DNA of 64,000 nucleotides from Bradyrhizobium liaoningense (lineage in GTDB: Bacteria > Pseudomonadota > Alphaproteobacteria > Rhizobiales > Xanthobacteraceae), in contig NZ_JAFCJS010000009.1 of NCBI RefSeq assembly GCF_018130825.1, positions 236,253 through 300,252 of the forward strand, written 5' to 3'. The first letter of the stretch is position 1; each line of letters starts with the position of its first letter. The position numbers and the translations under genes were made by a program. Under the pieces are notes generated by a model. That model did not search any database. It saw nothing but the letters and a program-made list of their open reading frames with translations, and was not told where the DNA came from. This document shows positions 42,604 to 52,166 of the stretch, piece by piece.

Positions 42604-43371
42604 TCAGCTGATCGTCGCGCCGCCGTCGATCACCATGGTCTGGCCGGTCATGAAGTCGCCGGCCTTCGAACCCAGGAACACGGCTGCGCCGGCGATCTCG
42701 TCGGGGATGCCGATGCGCAGCAGCGGCGAGCGCGAGGTCGAGGCTTTCAGGTTCTCCGGATTGTCCCACAGCGCTTTGGCAAAGTCGGTCTTGATCAGGC
42801 CGGGCGCGATGCAGTTCACGCGGATGTTGTGCTTGCCGTATTCGCAAGCGAGGTTGCGCGCGAGCTGCATGTCGGCGGCTTTCGAGATCGCGTAGGCGCC
42901 GAGGATGGTCGAGCCCTTCAGGCCGCCGATCGAGGAGACGATGATGACCGAGCCGTCCTTGCGCTCGATCATCTGCGGCACCACCATCGAGATGAGCCAG
43001 TTGTTGGCGACGATGTTGTTGTCGAGAATCTTGCGGAACTGATCGTCGGAGATGCCGGCGAGCGGCCCGTAATACGGATTCGACGCGGCGTTGCAGACCA
43101 GCACGTCGATCTTGCCGAAGGCGCGGTTGCTCTCGTCGACGAGGTTTTGCAGGTTTTCCTTCGAGGAGATGTTCGCGGCGACCGCGACCGCGGTCCCCTT
43201 GCCGAACTTGTCGTTGATGTCTTTCGCGACCTGCTCGCAGACATCGGCCTTGCGCGAGGAGATCACGACCTTGGCGCCGTGCTCGGCCATGCGCTCGGCG
43301 ATCGCGAGCCCGATGCCGCGCGTCGATCCCGTGATGACGGCGACTTTCCCCTTCATGTCGAACAAGGTCAT
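42604..43371 (-). CDS. SDR-family oxidoreductase
   Basis: This 255-residue classical short-chain dehydrogenase has VAVITGSTRGIGLAIAERM at residues 10-28 (TGxxxGIG), the NAA motif in LVCNAASNPYYG near 90, the catalytic Ser in IVSSIGG near 143, and YAISK near 157. It ends with TGQTMVIDGGATIS, typical of the FabG-like group. It reduces a ketone or oxidises an alcohol with NAD(P)H; the substrate is not evident. It points left, separated from the histidine phosphatase gene by a repeat fragment. Confidence 0.9.
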   Translation of the reverse strand: MTLFDMKGKVAVITGSTRGIGLAIAERMAEHGAKVVISSRKADVCEQVAKDINDKFGKGTAVAVAANISSKENLQNLVDESNRAFGKIDVLVCNAASNPYYGPLAGISDDQFRKILDNNIVANNWLISMVVPQMIERKDGSVIIVSSIGGLKGSTILGAYAISKAADMQLARNLACEYGKHNIRVNCIAPGLIKTDFAKALWDNPENLKASTSRSPLLRIGIPDEIAGAAVFLGSKAGDFMTGQTMVIDGGATIS

Positions 43372-43408
43372 GTTTCTCTCCCAAGATTGATCTTCGTATT
43401 CACATCGA

Positions 43409-43465
43409 GATTCTCAGGTGCGCAACTGCGCACCATAGTCCGGTCCTGCGGACCGTCCCGGAATG
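43409..43465. repeat. Intergenic repeat fragment with short palindromes
   Basis: Two adjacent small palindromes are present: GGTGCGCA/TGCGCACC (43417-43424, 43427-43434) and CGGTCC/GGACCG (43441-43446, 43450-43455), followed by CCCGGAATGACA. The last part matches the CCCCGGAATGAC end of the repeat at 50910-51002. It fills the gap between the SDR and histidine phosphatase genes. Confidence 0.5.
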
Positions 43466-43474
43466 ACAGCTCGC

Positions 43475-44173
43475 TCAGGCGAGCTTCTTGACTTCCGGCC
43501 CGGCCAGCTGATGCATCGCCGCGTGCGCGTCGTCCGCGATCCACGGCTGCTGATTGACCATCGGCAGCCGCCAGACGGTGCGCTCCGGGCTTGCGAAATA
43601 GTCGAGCCGCGTCACCGACACGTTGTCGATATCGAACGCCAGCCCCTGCTCCGGCAAGTCACCGAGTGCGAGCCCCACCGCGGCCTTGATGGTGCCGCCA
43701 TGTGCGACCGCGATGATGTCCTGCCCCGCCGCCTCGATGTTGATGCGCTCGATGGTGCGGCGGGTGCGGTTGTAGAGATCCATGAAACTTTCGCCGCCGG
43801 GCGCGGGCTCGTTGATGTCCGCGAACCAGCTGGTGCCGACGGGGCGGCTGGCAATGAACTGGGCGCGGTTCATGCCCTGCCAGCGGCCGAGATTTTGCTC
43901 GGCGAGGTCCGCTTCCCATTGCATCGACGCAGGCCGCGGGAAGCCGGCCGCCCAGATCGCTTCGGCCGTCTGATGCGTGCGCTGCAGATTGCTCGAATAC
44001 CAGACCGCCTTGCGTGGCAGCACCTTGGCAACGGCATTGAAAACGTAGGTGTCGCTGGTGTCGCAGGCGATATCGCTCTGCCCGTAGATGTTGCCGCCGT
44101 CATTGCGCACCGGCGCGTGACGGACCCACCACCACCGTGTCGTGACCACATTGGGCTTGTCTTCGGCTGCCAT
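43475..44173 (-). CDS. Histidine phosphatase family protein
   Basis: The 232-residue protein has the phospho-acceptor His in WWWVRHAPVRND (Arg18-His19), a second catalytic His in IIAVAHGGTIKAAVG near 155, and the proton-donor Glu region DLAEQNLGRWQGMNR near 88. The first motif reads RHA rather than the usual RHG. It would dephosphorylate a small metabolite in the cytoplasm; the substrate is unknown. It is divergent from the SDR gene at 44308. Confidence 0.88.
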   Translation of the reverse strand: MAAEDKPNVVTTRWWWVRHAPVRNDGGNIYGQSDIACDTSDTYVFNAVAKVLPRKAVWYSSNLQRTHQTAEAIWAAGFPRPASMQWEADLAEQNLGRWQGMNRAQFIASRPVGTSWFADINEPAPGGESFMDLYNRTRRTIERINIEAAGQDIIAVAHGGTIKAAVGLALGDLPEQGLAFDIDNVSVTRLDYFASPERTVWRLPMVNQQPWIADDAHAAMHQLAGPEVKKLA

Positions 44174-44220
44174 CGAAACCCTTCCATCCCGTCTGATGTC
44201 GCTGTACGTGAGTAGGCAAC

Positions 44221-44261
44221 GTGTCTCAAGACACTTTACCGTTTGAAATCTTGTTTGAAAT
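44221..44261. promoter_or_regulatory. Palindrome and direct repeats in a divergent gap
   Basis: GTGTCT-CA-AGACAC (44221-44234) is a perfect palindrome. It is followed by two direct copies of GTTTGAAAT (44241-44249 and 44253-44261) with a 12-base period. They lie between the divergent histidine phosphatase and SDR genes, close to the SDR start at 44308. An operator role is possible, but no regulator gene is adjacent. Confidence 0.3.
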
Positions 44262-44307
44262 TCCGTCGCGCGGCAAGCGTCGCGCGAGGCACCAGAGGGA
44301 GAAACGC

Positions 44308-45093
44308 ATGGGCCGTCTGCAAGGCAAATCCGTCATCATCACCGGCGCCGGCAGCGGCATCGGCCGTGCGGCTGCGCTGCTGTTCACCAAGGAAGGCGCA
44401 AAGCTGATCGCGGTCGATCGCACCGAGGCGGTGAAGGAGACCGTCGAGGAGATCAAGAAGGCCGGTGGTGTCGCGGAAGCCATGGTGGCGGACGCGGGCT
44501 CGGAGAAGGACGTCATCGCCGTCATCGACAAGGCGGTGAAGACGCATGGCCGGCTCGACGTGATCTGGGCCAATGCCGGCGTCTCCGGCGGCCTTGTTCC
44601 GCTCGCCGAACAGACTGTCGAACACTGGCAGGAGATTTTGCGCATTAATCTGATCGGGCCGTTCCTCGCGGTGAAGTACGCGATGCCGCACATGGTGAAG
44701 CAGCAGTCCGGCGCGATCGTGCTGACGGCGTCCGTGGCAGGCCTCAAGGCCGGCGCGAGCGGACATCCCTATGCCGCGAGCAAGGCCGGCGTGATCAGCC
44801 TGGTGCAGACCACGGCTTATTCGCTCACCGGCACCGGCGTGCGCATCAATGCGGTGTGCCCGGGCCTGATCGAGACCGGCATGACCAAGCCGATTTTCGA
44901 TCGTGCGAAAGAGCGCGGCACCCAGGACAAGATCGGCCAGCTCAACCCGCTCAAGCGCCCCGGCCAGCCGCACGAGCTCGCGGCGATGGGACTGTTCCTG
45001 GCAAGCGACGAGGCGTCGTATGTCAACGGGCAAGCGTTCCCTGTGGACGGTGGCCTCACCGCGTCGATGCCGTATACGGGGAAGCCGGTCTGA
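44308..45093 (+). CDS. SDR-family oxidoreductase
   Basis: This 261-residue classical SDR starts at ATG 44308 behind a strong GGGAG ribosome binding site. The cofactor motif is VIITGAGSGIGRAAALLF (residues 8-25), with Asp in AVDRTEAV favouring NAD. NAG is in WANAGVSGG near 87, the Ser in VLTASVAGL near 140, and YAASK near 154. It ends in GQAFPVDGGLTAS. The substrate is unknown. A large inverted repeat starts 20 bases after its stop. Confidence 0.9.
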   Translation: MGRLQGKSVIITGAGSGIGRAAALLFTKEGAKLIAVDRTEAVKETVEEIKKAGGVAEAMVADAGSEKDVIAVIDKAVKTHGRLDVIWANAGVSGGLVPLAEQTVEHWQEILRINLIGPFLAVKYAMPHMVKQQSGAIVLTASVAGLKAGASGHPYAASKAGVISLVQTTAYSLTGTGVRINAVCPGLIETGMTKPIFDRAKERGTQDKIGQLNPLKRPGQPHELAAMGLFLASDEASYVNGQAFPVDGGLTASMPYTGKPV

Positions 45094-45113
45094 CGGCGCG
45101 GGCCATATCAACC

Positions 45114-45243
45114 CGTCATCCTGAGGTGCGAGGCTTGTGATGCGAATGCATCGCAAGCCGAGCCTCGAAGGATGAACGGCCGAGATGTAGCGGGGCCGTC
45201 GCCCTTCGAGGCCTCCGCTTCGCTCCGGCACCTCAGGGTGACG
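45114..45243. repeat. 130-base intergenic inverted repeat
   Basis: The ends CGTCATCCTGAGGTGC (45114-45129) and GCACCTCAGGGTGACG (45228-45243) pair with one mismatch. The interior carries CGAGGC and GCCTCG half-sites that can pair further. This is a dispersed palindrome type well known to me from Bradyrhizobium genomes. It follows the SDR gene and may act as its terminator. Confidence 0.75.
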
Positions 45244-45898
45244 GTGATGGATTGGTGCTCGCAGCAACGTTGGTATTCGATCGTCAATTGAAGACACACC
45301 TTCGCATCCTCGCGGCATCTTCCGCCCGAGCTTTGCCTCGATGCCTCACCCCCATCGAAAGGGGGCGCAGGGAAGACCGGGTGCCGGCCGGGCACCCACG
45401 GTCCACTGTGCGAAAGGTGGCAGCAAGAATTTGCACAGCGGCATACAGGTGAAGCCAAACATCCGGCCTTCCCTGCGCAGTGGTTTTACGGCTTATGTCG
45501 TGATCTCCCCGGGGAGCGATGCACTATTGCCCCCGTCGCCGTACGGATCGCTGATGCGCGGGCCCGGTCGGGCCGCAACATCACCGCAAGGCTTGACGCA
45601 CAGACCCCGGGCGTCAGGACCACACGATTTTGCCGTACGTGAGCCGCACCTGTCGCTGGCGCGAGGTCTTCGCTCACGGCTCTCCGCCCTGCGAAGCTTT
45701 TCGCGCCGATGTGGCCCACGTCCACCGCCATCCGGCCCGCGTGTCGTGACGATCGCGATACGCCCCTCTTCCTTGGGCCGGAGTGCGGCGACACATACGC
45801 CGTTTCCGAATTTCGGTAAAGCGGAATATTTTTGGCGCCCTGCCTTGACCGGCATGATGGATGTTTTGCCCGTCGGGCAACCCAAGGGCTTGTAGATG
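45244..45898. repeat. Gene-free stretch with a Bradyrhizobium repeat; open frames look spurious
   Basis: Open frames of 130-184 codons exist here on both strands (for example 45341-45895 plus and 45486-45998 minus), but they overlap each other and their products are rich in Arg, Pro and Ser. The part from about 45460 to 45760 resembles a dispersed Bradyrhizobium sequence that is often called as hypothetical proteins. I see no real gene here. The family assignment is from memory and is not tested. Confidence 0.45.
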
Positions 45899-46015
45899 CG
45901 TAGGGTGGATTAGCCGAAGGCGTAATCCACCCCTTCTGCTTCCGTGGAGAGAGACAGTGGTGGGTTACGCCTTCCGACTGCGCTTCACGCAGCCGCAAGG
46001 CTAACCCACCCTACG
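45899..46015. repeat. 117-base intergenic inverted repeat
   Basis: CGTAGGGTGGATTAGCC (45899-45915) and GGCTAACCCACCCTACG (45999-46015) are inverted copies with one mismatch. Inner arms containing GTAATCCACC and GGTGGGTTAC pair as well, giving a long cruciform. The CGTAGGGTGG end is shared with the repeats at 47315 and 48020. Confidence 0.8.
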
Positions 46016-46104
46016 AAACTACGGGCCTGTGTTGATTTGCGCCACCAGCCATCACATTGGTATGGTTCGTGCAAGCGCTTCTGCTTCCGTTCCCACGACA
46101 AGAA

Positions 46105-47304
46105 ATGACAATGCCGAACCCGATCTTCCCAAGCTCAAGACCCGATCGCATCCGCCACCTCCTCGCCGACCTCGTCGGCTTCGACACCATCAGCGACCGC
46201 ACCAACCTGCCGCTGATTGCCCATATCGAGAGTTATCTCGCCTTCCTCGGCATCAAGGGCGAGCGCATCGTCGACGAGACCGGGCAGAAGGCTTCGCTGT
46301 GGGTGACGATCGGGCCGCAGGACCGGCCGGGCTTCGTGCTGTCGGGCCACACGGACGTCGTTCCCGTGATCGGCCAGGACTGGAGCCATGATCCGTTCAA
46401 GCTGGTGGAGCGCGAGGGCAAGCTCTATGGCCGTGGCACCACCGACATGAAGGGCTATGTCGCGGTGTGCCTTGCCATGGTGCCGGAGATGCTGGAGGCG
46501 AAGCTGACGACGCCGATCCATCTCGCCATCTCCTATGACGAGGAGATCGGCTGCGTCGGCGTGCGGCCGATGCTGCACGAGGTCGCAAAGAAGAAGCTCA
46601 GGCCGCTCGGCGCCTTCATCGGCGAGCCGACCCAGATGCAGGTCATCATCGGCCACAAGGGCAAGCACGGTGTGCGCGCGACCTTTCGCGGGCTCGCCCG
46701 TCATTCCTCGATCGCGCCCGAGGGCGTCAATGCGATCGAATATGCCGCCGAGCTGATCGTCGAGATCCGCCGCCGCGCCGTGGCACTCGCGGCCGTGCGA
46801 TCGACCGACAGCCTCTACGACGTGCCGCATTCGACGCTGCTCACCAGCATCGTGCATGGCGGCGCCGCGCTGAACATCGTGCCCGATACCTGCACGGTCG
46901 ATTTCGAATGCCGCGGCATCGGCATCACGGAGTCCAAGGAGGTGACCGATGCGATCGTCGCCTGGGCCAAGGCCGAGCTCGAGCCGGCGATGAAGGCCAG
47001 GCATCCGGACTGCGGCATCGATTTCGAGGAGATCCTCGATTATCCCGCGCTCGACACTGCCGCCGATGCCGCCATCGTCACGCTCGCAAAAAGCCTTGCC
47101 GGGCGCAACGACCACGCCAAGGTCGCCTTCGGCACCGAGGCGAGCCTGTTCGCCAGCATCGCCGACATCCCCTCGGTCGTGATCGGCCCGGGATCGATCG
47201 CGCAGGCGCATACGCCGGATGAGTTCGTGGAGATGGCGGAGCTGGAGAAATGCGCGGAGTTCGTGGAGAGGCTGATCACGCATTGTGCGAAGACGGCGTC
47301 TTAG
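46105..47304 (+). CDS. argE: Acetylornithine deacetylase (M20 family)
   Basis: This 399-residue M20 metallopeptidase-fold amidohydrolase has the first metal ligand in FVLSGHTDVVPV near residue 78, the bridging Asp in YGRGTTDMKGYVA near 110, the catalytic and metal Glu pair in AISYDEEIGCVG near 144, and IGEPTQMQVIIGHKGKHG at the start of the dimerisation domain. It should hydrolyse N-acetylornithine to ornithine and acetate. ArgE orthologs have this length and these motifs, but succinyl-diaminopimelate desuccinylase and other M20 relatives are close. The start is ATG 46105, with ATG 46111 two codons later. Confidence 0.85.
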   Translation: MTMPNPIFPSSRPDRIRHLLADLVGFDTISDRTNLPLIAHIESYLAFLGIKGERIVDETGQKASLWVTIGPQDRPGFVLSGHTDVVPVIGQDWSHDPFKLVEREGKLYGRGTTDMKGYVAVCLAMVPEMLEAKLTTPIHLAISYDEEIGCVGVRPMLHEVAKKKLRPLGAFIGEPTQMQVIIGHKGKHGVRATFRGLARHSSIAPEGVNAIEYAAELIVEIRRRAVALAAVRSTDSLYDVPHSTLLTSIVHGGAALNIVPDTCTVDFECRGIGITESKEVTDAIVAWAKAELEPAMKARHPDCGIDFEEILDYPALDTAADAAIVTLAKSLAGRNDHAKVAFGTEASLFASIADIPSVVIGPGSIAQAHTPDEFVEMAELEKCAEFVERLITHCAKTAS

Positions 47305-47314
47305 GCGACGCTGC

Positions 47315-47439
47315 CGTAGGGTGGGCAAAGCGACTTGTCCGCCGTAGCTCGAAGAGCGAAGGCGGAAGCGTGCCCACCACTTTTCCACCATCGCGGAGAG
47401 ATGGTGGGCGAAGCGCTACGCGCTTTTGCCCACCCTACG
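47315..47439. repeat. 125-base intergenic inverted repeat
   Basis: CGTAGGGTGGGCAAAGCG at the left end pairs with the right-end CGCTTTTGCCCACCCTACG apart from one extra T. The sequence AGGCGACGCTGC before it also precedes the related repeat at 48020, so the two copies share their left flank. It follows the argE stop by 11 bases. Confidence 0.8.
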
Positions 47440-47451
47440 AGAGTTGTGCCT

Positions 47452-47539
47452 CGTCATTGCGAGGAGCTCTTGCGACGAAGCAATCCAGACTGTTTCCGCA
47501 TATACATCCCTGGATTGCTTCGCTACGCTCGCAATGACG
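47452..47539. repeat. 88-base nested inverted repeat
   Basis: The outer arms CGTCATTGCGAG (47452-47463) and CTCGCAATGACG (47528-47539) are perfect. The inner arms GAAGCAATCCAG (47477-47488) and CTGGATTGCTTC (47510-47521) are also perfect. The nested design is typical of dispersed bacterial palindromic units. It sits between argE and the NIPSNAP gene, directly next to the previous repeat. Confidence 0.85.
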
Positions 47540-47566
47540 GGTGGAACGAGCTCCGCCTCATCACAG

Positions 47567-47908
47567 CTAACGCAGCAAGCTCCGCGCCGGCGAATAATCC
47601 ACCGGCACGAGCAAGCGGTCCTCGATCTGGCCGACCATCAAGCCGTGTTCGGCGTGAGTGACCCGCTTGATCTCGGACCACTCGGTGTCGGCCATGAAGG
47701 CCGTCCACGCCGCCGTTTTGGCCGCCTCGTCCGGCCATTCCAGGAGATAAGCGAATTCGGTGCGGTCGCTGAACCTGGTTTCCCACATCGCCACGATCCG
47801 GAAGCCATATCTGGTTCGCATGATGCGCGCCGCGTGGTCGCGAAAGCGGGCGTGGAAGGCGGCCTTGTTCTTCTCGAAGATCTCGTAGATGCGCAGTTGC
47901 TGGACCAT
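47567..47908 (-). CDS. NIPSNAP family protein
   Basis: This small 113-residue protein has the ferredoxin-like NIPSNAP pattern: the N-terminal LRIYEIFEKNKAAFHARFRD, then FRIVAMWETRFSDRTEFAYLLEW, and AAWTAFMADTEWSEIK near residue 66. Single-domain bacterial NIPSNAPs are stress-responsive dimeric alpha-beta barrel proteins of unknown reaction. It is flanked on both sides by palindromic repeats and is probably transcribed alone. Confidence 0.8.
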   Translation of the reverse strand: MVQQLRIYEIFEKNKAAFHARFRDHAARIMRTRYGFRIVAMWETRFSDRTEFAYLLEWPDEAAKTAAWTAFMADTEWSEIKRVTHAEHGLMVGQIEDRLLVPVDYSPARSLLR

Positions 47909-48019
47909 GATCGTCTCCTTGCGGAGGAGATATGGTCACGCTTGGTGGCAGGACAAGCTGCGGGCGTTCCTCACGATCTGCGTCATGCCCCGAGACGGCG
48001 GCCGTTCAGGCGACGCTGC

Positions 48020-48112
48020 CGTAGGGTGGGCATAGCGAAGCGTGCCCACCCTTTTCTCCGTGATCGCGGAGAGATGGTGGGCACAGCGCTACGCGCCTTT
48101 GCCCACCCTACG
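48020..48112. repeat. 93-base intergenic inverted repeat
   Basis: The arms CGTAGGGTGGGC (48020-48031) and GCCCACCCTACG (48101-48112) are perfect. Most of the interior matches the copy at 47315-47439, including CGCGGAGAGATGGTGGGC and GCGCTACGCGC. It is a second, shorter copy of the same family within 600 bases. Confidence 0.85.
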
Positions 48113-48120
48113 AGAGCTGA

Positions 48121-48191
48121 CGTAGCCCGCATGAGCGAAGCGACATGCGGGATCATCTGTCCCGGATATCGCTTCGCTCATCCGGGCGACG
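48121..48191. repeat. 71-base intergenic inverted repeat
   Basis: The arms ATGAGCGAAGCGA (48131-48143) and TCGCTTCGCTCAT (48169-48181) are perfect, flanked by GTAGCCCGC on the left and CCGGGCGAC on the right. It starts 8 bases after the previous repeat, so two different repeat types are stacked downstream of the APH-like kinase gene. Confidence 0.8.
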
Positions 48192-48266
48192 ACACCGAGT
48201 ATGCGGAAACAGCGGCGCACATCGAAAGCAAAAGGCGCGGCCACATCGACCGCGCCTTCGTTCTTC

Positions 48267-49325
48267 CTACACCGCGCCCGCCTTCTGCGCGTATTCCCAT
48301 GATGCTTGCGACAGCGGCACGGTGCGCTTGGCTGACTCCAGCGCCTTGGCGTTGGCGGCGGTGCCGTCGCGGATGCGGCCGGCGATGCCCTGGGTGATGC
48401 CCGCGAGGCGGAACAGATTGTAGGAGAAGTACCAGTTGAGATCAGGCACGCTCATCCTGGTGACGTTGCAGTAGATCTGCGCCGCCTCTTCCAGGCTCGG
48501 GATGTTGAGCGCCTTGATGTCGACGCCCTGCAGGCCCGGCATGATCCACTGCATGAGCAGATAGGTGAAGTCGGCCATGGGATCGCCGAGCGTCGACAGC
48601 TCCCAGTCCAGCACGGCCTGAACGCGCGGTTCCGTTGCGTGGAAAATCATGTTGTCGAGGCGATAGTCGCCGTGGACGATCGAGACGCGCGCCTGCTCCG
48701 GCACCGTCTTGGGCAGCCATTCGGCGACCTTCTCGAACTCCGGAATGTGCTGCGTCTCCGAGGCCCGGTACTGCTTGGTCCAGCGATCGATCTGCCGCGC
48801 GAAGTAATTGCCGGGCTTGCCGAAGTCGCCGAGGCCGATCGCGACGGGATCGAACATGTGCAGCTTCGCCAGCGTCTCGATCTTGCTGGTGAAGATCTTG
48901 CGTCGTGCATCGGCATCCTGGCTCGGCAGCGTCGGATCCCAGAATACCCGACCCTCCTCCATCGACATGATGTAGAAGGCGGCGCCAATGACGCTGTCGT
49001 CCTGGCACAGCGCATAGGCATGCGCGACCGGAAAGCCCTGCTTTCCAAGCGCCGCGATGACGCGATACTCGCGATCGACCGCATGCGCCGACGGCAGCAA
49101 CTTGCCGAAAGGCTTGCGGCGCATCACGTAGGAGCGCTTCGGCGTGTTGAGGCGATAGGTCGGGTTGGACTGGCCGCCCTTGAACTGGAGCACGACCAGC
49201 GGGCCTTCATAACCTTCGACGTTCTCGCGCATCCACGCCTCGAGGCGCAGCTCGTCGAAACGATGCCGCTCCTCGACCGGCTTGGTGCCCGAGAATTCCT
49301 CGTCTTTCCTGACGCCGTCAGCCAC
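48267..49325 (-). CDS. APH-like phosphotransferase linked to acyl-CoA dehydrogenase
   Basis: The 352-residue protein has the complete APH kinase signature: the Gly-rich QFKGGQSNPTYRL near residue 48, YVMRRKPFGKLL near 66, the catalytic loop IVHGDYRLDNMIF near 212 and the metal motif VLDWELSTLGDPMADF near 235. It is the bacterial counterpart of the N-terminal kinase half of eukaryotic ACAD10/11. Together with the upstream acyl-CoA dehydrogenase gene it fits phosphorylation and elimination of 4-hydroxyacyl-CoA, as in LvaA/LvaC; that assignment is inference. It lies 140 bases after the dehydrogenase gene. Confidence 0.85.
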   Translation of the reverse strand: MADGVRKDEEFSGTKPVEERHRFDELRLEAWMRENVEGYEGPLVVLQFKGGQSNPTYRLNTPKRSYVMRRKPFGKLLPSAHAVDREYRVIAALGKQGFPVAHAYALCQDDSVIGAAFYIMSMEEGRVFWDPTLPSQDADARRKIFTSKIETLAKLHMFDPVAIGLGDFGKPGNYFARQIDRWTKQYRASETQHIPEFEKVAEWLPKTVPEQARVSIVHGDYRLDNMIFHATEPRVQAVLDWELSTLGDPMADFTYLLMQWIMPGLQGVDIKALNIPSLEEAAQIYCNVTRMSVPDLNWYFSYNLFRLAGITQGIAGRIRDGTAANAKALESAKRTVPLSQASWEYAQKAGAV

Positions 49326-49465
49326 GGTGACGCTCCCTCTTCAGTCCTGACCGTTTCTGGTCGAGCACGATCCTAATCGGTAACCGCTGACGCACTTGCG
49401 TCAAGCGGTCACCCAATCATGCCCTGTCTTTTCTTTAGATCGGGAGCGCCGCCTGGCTCTCCCTC

Positions 49466-50701
<1,236 letters not shown>

Positions 50702-50858
50702 GGGACGCTCCTCGTTTCTCTCTCGCTGATGCTTTTGCGCCGGACTGTCCTCCCGCCGCGCGCGGCCCGCAAGCGCGAATGCGCTCGCCTTGCGGACGCC
50801 CCGGAACCCGGCGCAGTTGCGAACGAGTCCCGATTGCGGATTGACTTTTCCCGGCCTT

Positions 50859-50887
50859 CAAACGATAGTTTCATACAACTGTTTGAA
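50859..50887. promoter_or_regulatory. Candidate TetR operator, CAAAC-N4-GTTTC type
   Basis: CAAAC-GATA-GTTTC lies at 50859-50872 and has the form of the C/GAAAC-N2-4-GTTTG/C operators bound by PsrA-like TetR regulators. A further GTTTGAA at 50881-50887 pairs with TTCAAAC at 50857-50863. The site is in the gap between the divergent acyl-CoA dehydrogenase gene (158 bases away) and the TetR gene (143 bases away), so one site could control both. Confidence 0.5.
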
Positions 50888-50909
50888 TTGCAACTCCCTC
50901 GCTCACGAC

Positions 50910-51002
50910 GTCGTTCCGGGGCAGCCCGCAGGGCTGAACCCGGAATCCCGAAATGTGGCGCGAGATTCCGGGGTCGACGCTGGCGCGTCGCCCCGGAATG
51001 AC
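50910..51002. repeat. 93-base intergenic inverted repeat in a divergent promoter region
   Basis: GTCGTTCCGGGGC (50910-50922) and GCCCCGGAATGAC (50990-51002) pair with one mismatch. Inner GATTCCGGGG and CCCGGAATC stretches pair as well. It ends 12 bases before the TetR start codon and so lies in the leader of that gene, which is unusual for this repeat type. Confidence 0.75.
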
Positions 51003-51014
51003 CGGACAAGAGCC

Positions 51015-51677
51015 ATGGCCAGCGATCATACGAGGTCTGCCATTCTCGCCGCCGCCGAACGGCTTTATGCCGATCGCGGCTTCGGCGACGTGACGCTGCG
51101 CGACATCGTGGCGGAGGCCGGCGTCAACCTCGCCGCGGTGAACTATCATTTCGGCTCGAAGGACGAGCTGATCGCGGAATTATTTGTCACCCGCTCGATC
51201 GCCACCAACCGCGAGCGCCTGCGCGAATTGAAGGCGGCCGAGGAAGAAGGCGGCGGCCGCGCGCCGATCGAGGTGATCCTGCGGGCGCTGGTCGGGCCGA
51301 CCTTGCGGGGCTGCCTGGGGCCGGAGAACCAGCGCTCGACGGCGGCGCGTTTCATGATCCGCGCCTCGATTGAATCCGTGCCGCCGATTCGCCGCATCAA
51401 GAACCGCGAGATCGACCATTTGCGCAAATTCGCCGGCGCGATGCGCAGGTCCCTGCCCGACCGCAGCGACGTCGATATCTATTGGGGCCTCAACTTTGCG
51501 CTCGCCATGGCGCACCACACCATCCGCGAGAGCGAACGGCTGACAAAGCTGTCGGAAGGCAAATGCGACCTCGACGACGTCGAGGACGTGGTCGCGCGCG
51601 TCGTCAGCGTGGCGACGATGGCGCTGACGGCGGGACGGGTGGAGGCGAAGGTGCCGTCAAAGGTTGCGGCACGCTAG
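51015..51677 (+). CDS. TetR family transcriptional regulator
   Basis: This 220-residue regulator has the N-terminal TetR helix-turn-helix at residues about 6-52 (ILAAAERLYADRGFGDVTLR, then AEAGVNLAAVNYHFGSKDEL). The C-terminal ligand domain has no recognisable ligand motif. The divergent acyl-CoA dehydrogenase and kinase genes, and the CAAAC-N4-GTTTC site between them, suggest control by an acyl-CoA or similar metabolite. It ends 6 bases from the converging RidA-like gene. ATG 51015 is chosen because upstream in-frame codons fall in the repeat. Confidence 0.9.
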   Translation: MASDHTRSAILAAAERLYADRGFGDVTLRDIVAEAGVNLAAVNYHFGSKDELIAELFVTRSIATNRERLRELKAAEEEGGGRAPIEVILRALVGPTLRGCLGPENQRSTAARFMIRASIESVPPIRRIKNREIDHLRKFAGAMRRSLPDRSDVDIYWGLNFALAMAHHTIRESERLTKLSEGKCDLDDVEDVVARVVSVATMALTAGRVEAKVPSKVAAR

Positions 51678-51683
51678 CGCGCG

Positions 51684-52076
51684 TTACATCATCGCAATGC
51701 AGTCGATCTCGACGTCGAACGGACCAAACCATTCCGGCGTGCAGACGAAGATCCGCGCCGGCGGATCCTGCGGGAAATAGCGCGCATAGACCGCGTTGAA
51801 GGCGGCGAAGTGTTTTGTCGAGGTGCAGTAGACGTTGCACTTCATGACGTTGTCGAGCGAGGCGCCGGCCGTCTCGAGGCACAGCTTCATCTGCTCCATG
51901 ATGAGCTCGCTCTGGCGCTCGATCGGGGCGACGGCGATTTCGCCGGTCTCGGGGTCGAACGGCGGCAGGCCGGCGACGAAGATCATGTTGCCGGCACGCG
52001 TCACGGGCGAGGTCGGCGCCTTCCAGCGATCCAGAAACGACGAGATCGGTTCGACGCGGAGCGCTTCGCGTTTCAT
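51684..52076 (-). CDS. RidA/YjgF family protein
   Basis: This 130-residue RidA-fold protein has FVAGLPPFDPETGEIAVA near residue 33, MKLCLETAGASLDNVMKCNV near 63, and the C-terminal PPARIFVCTPEWFGPFDVEI with the conserved Arg that binds the substrate carboxylate. RidA proteins are cytoplasmic trimers that hydrolyse reactive enamine/imine intermediates; members outside the main subfamily act in catabolic pathways. It faces the TetR gene with a 6-base gap. Confidence 0.88.
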   Translation of the reverse strand: MKREALRVEPISSFLDRWKAPTSPVTRAGNMIFVAGLPPFDPETGEIAVAPIERQSELIMEQMKLCLETAGASLDNVMKCNVYCTSTKHFAAFNAVYARYFPQDPPARIFVCTPEWFGPFDVEIDCIAMM

Positions 52077-52166
52077 GCGGCCACCTTCGGTTCGAGCGAG
52101 ACTGAGGCCTGACTACATCATTCTGCAGCCGGCATGTTTCGCTTCTGATCGAAGTGTGGTGGCGGG

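Noticed and set aside
45341..45998. Open frames of 130-184 codons on both strands in the 45.2-45.9 kb gap
   Set aside because: They overlap one another and have Arg/Pro/Ser-rich products. The DNA resembles a dispersed Bradyrhizobium repeat, so I do not call genes there.
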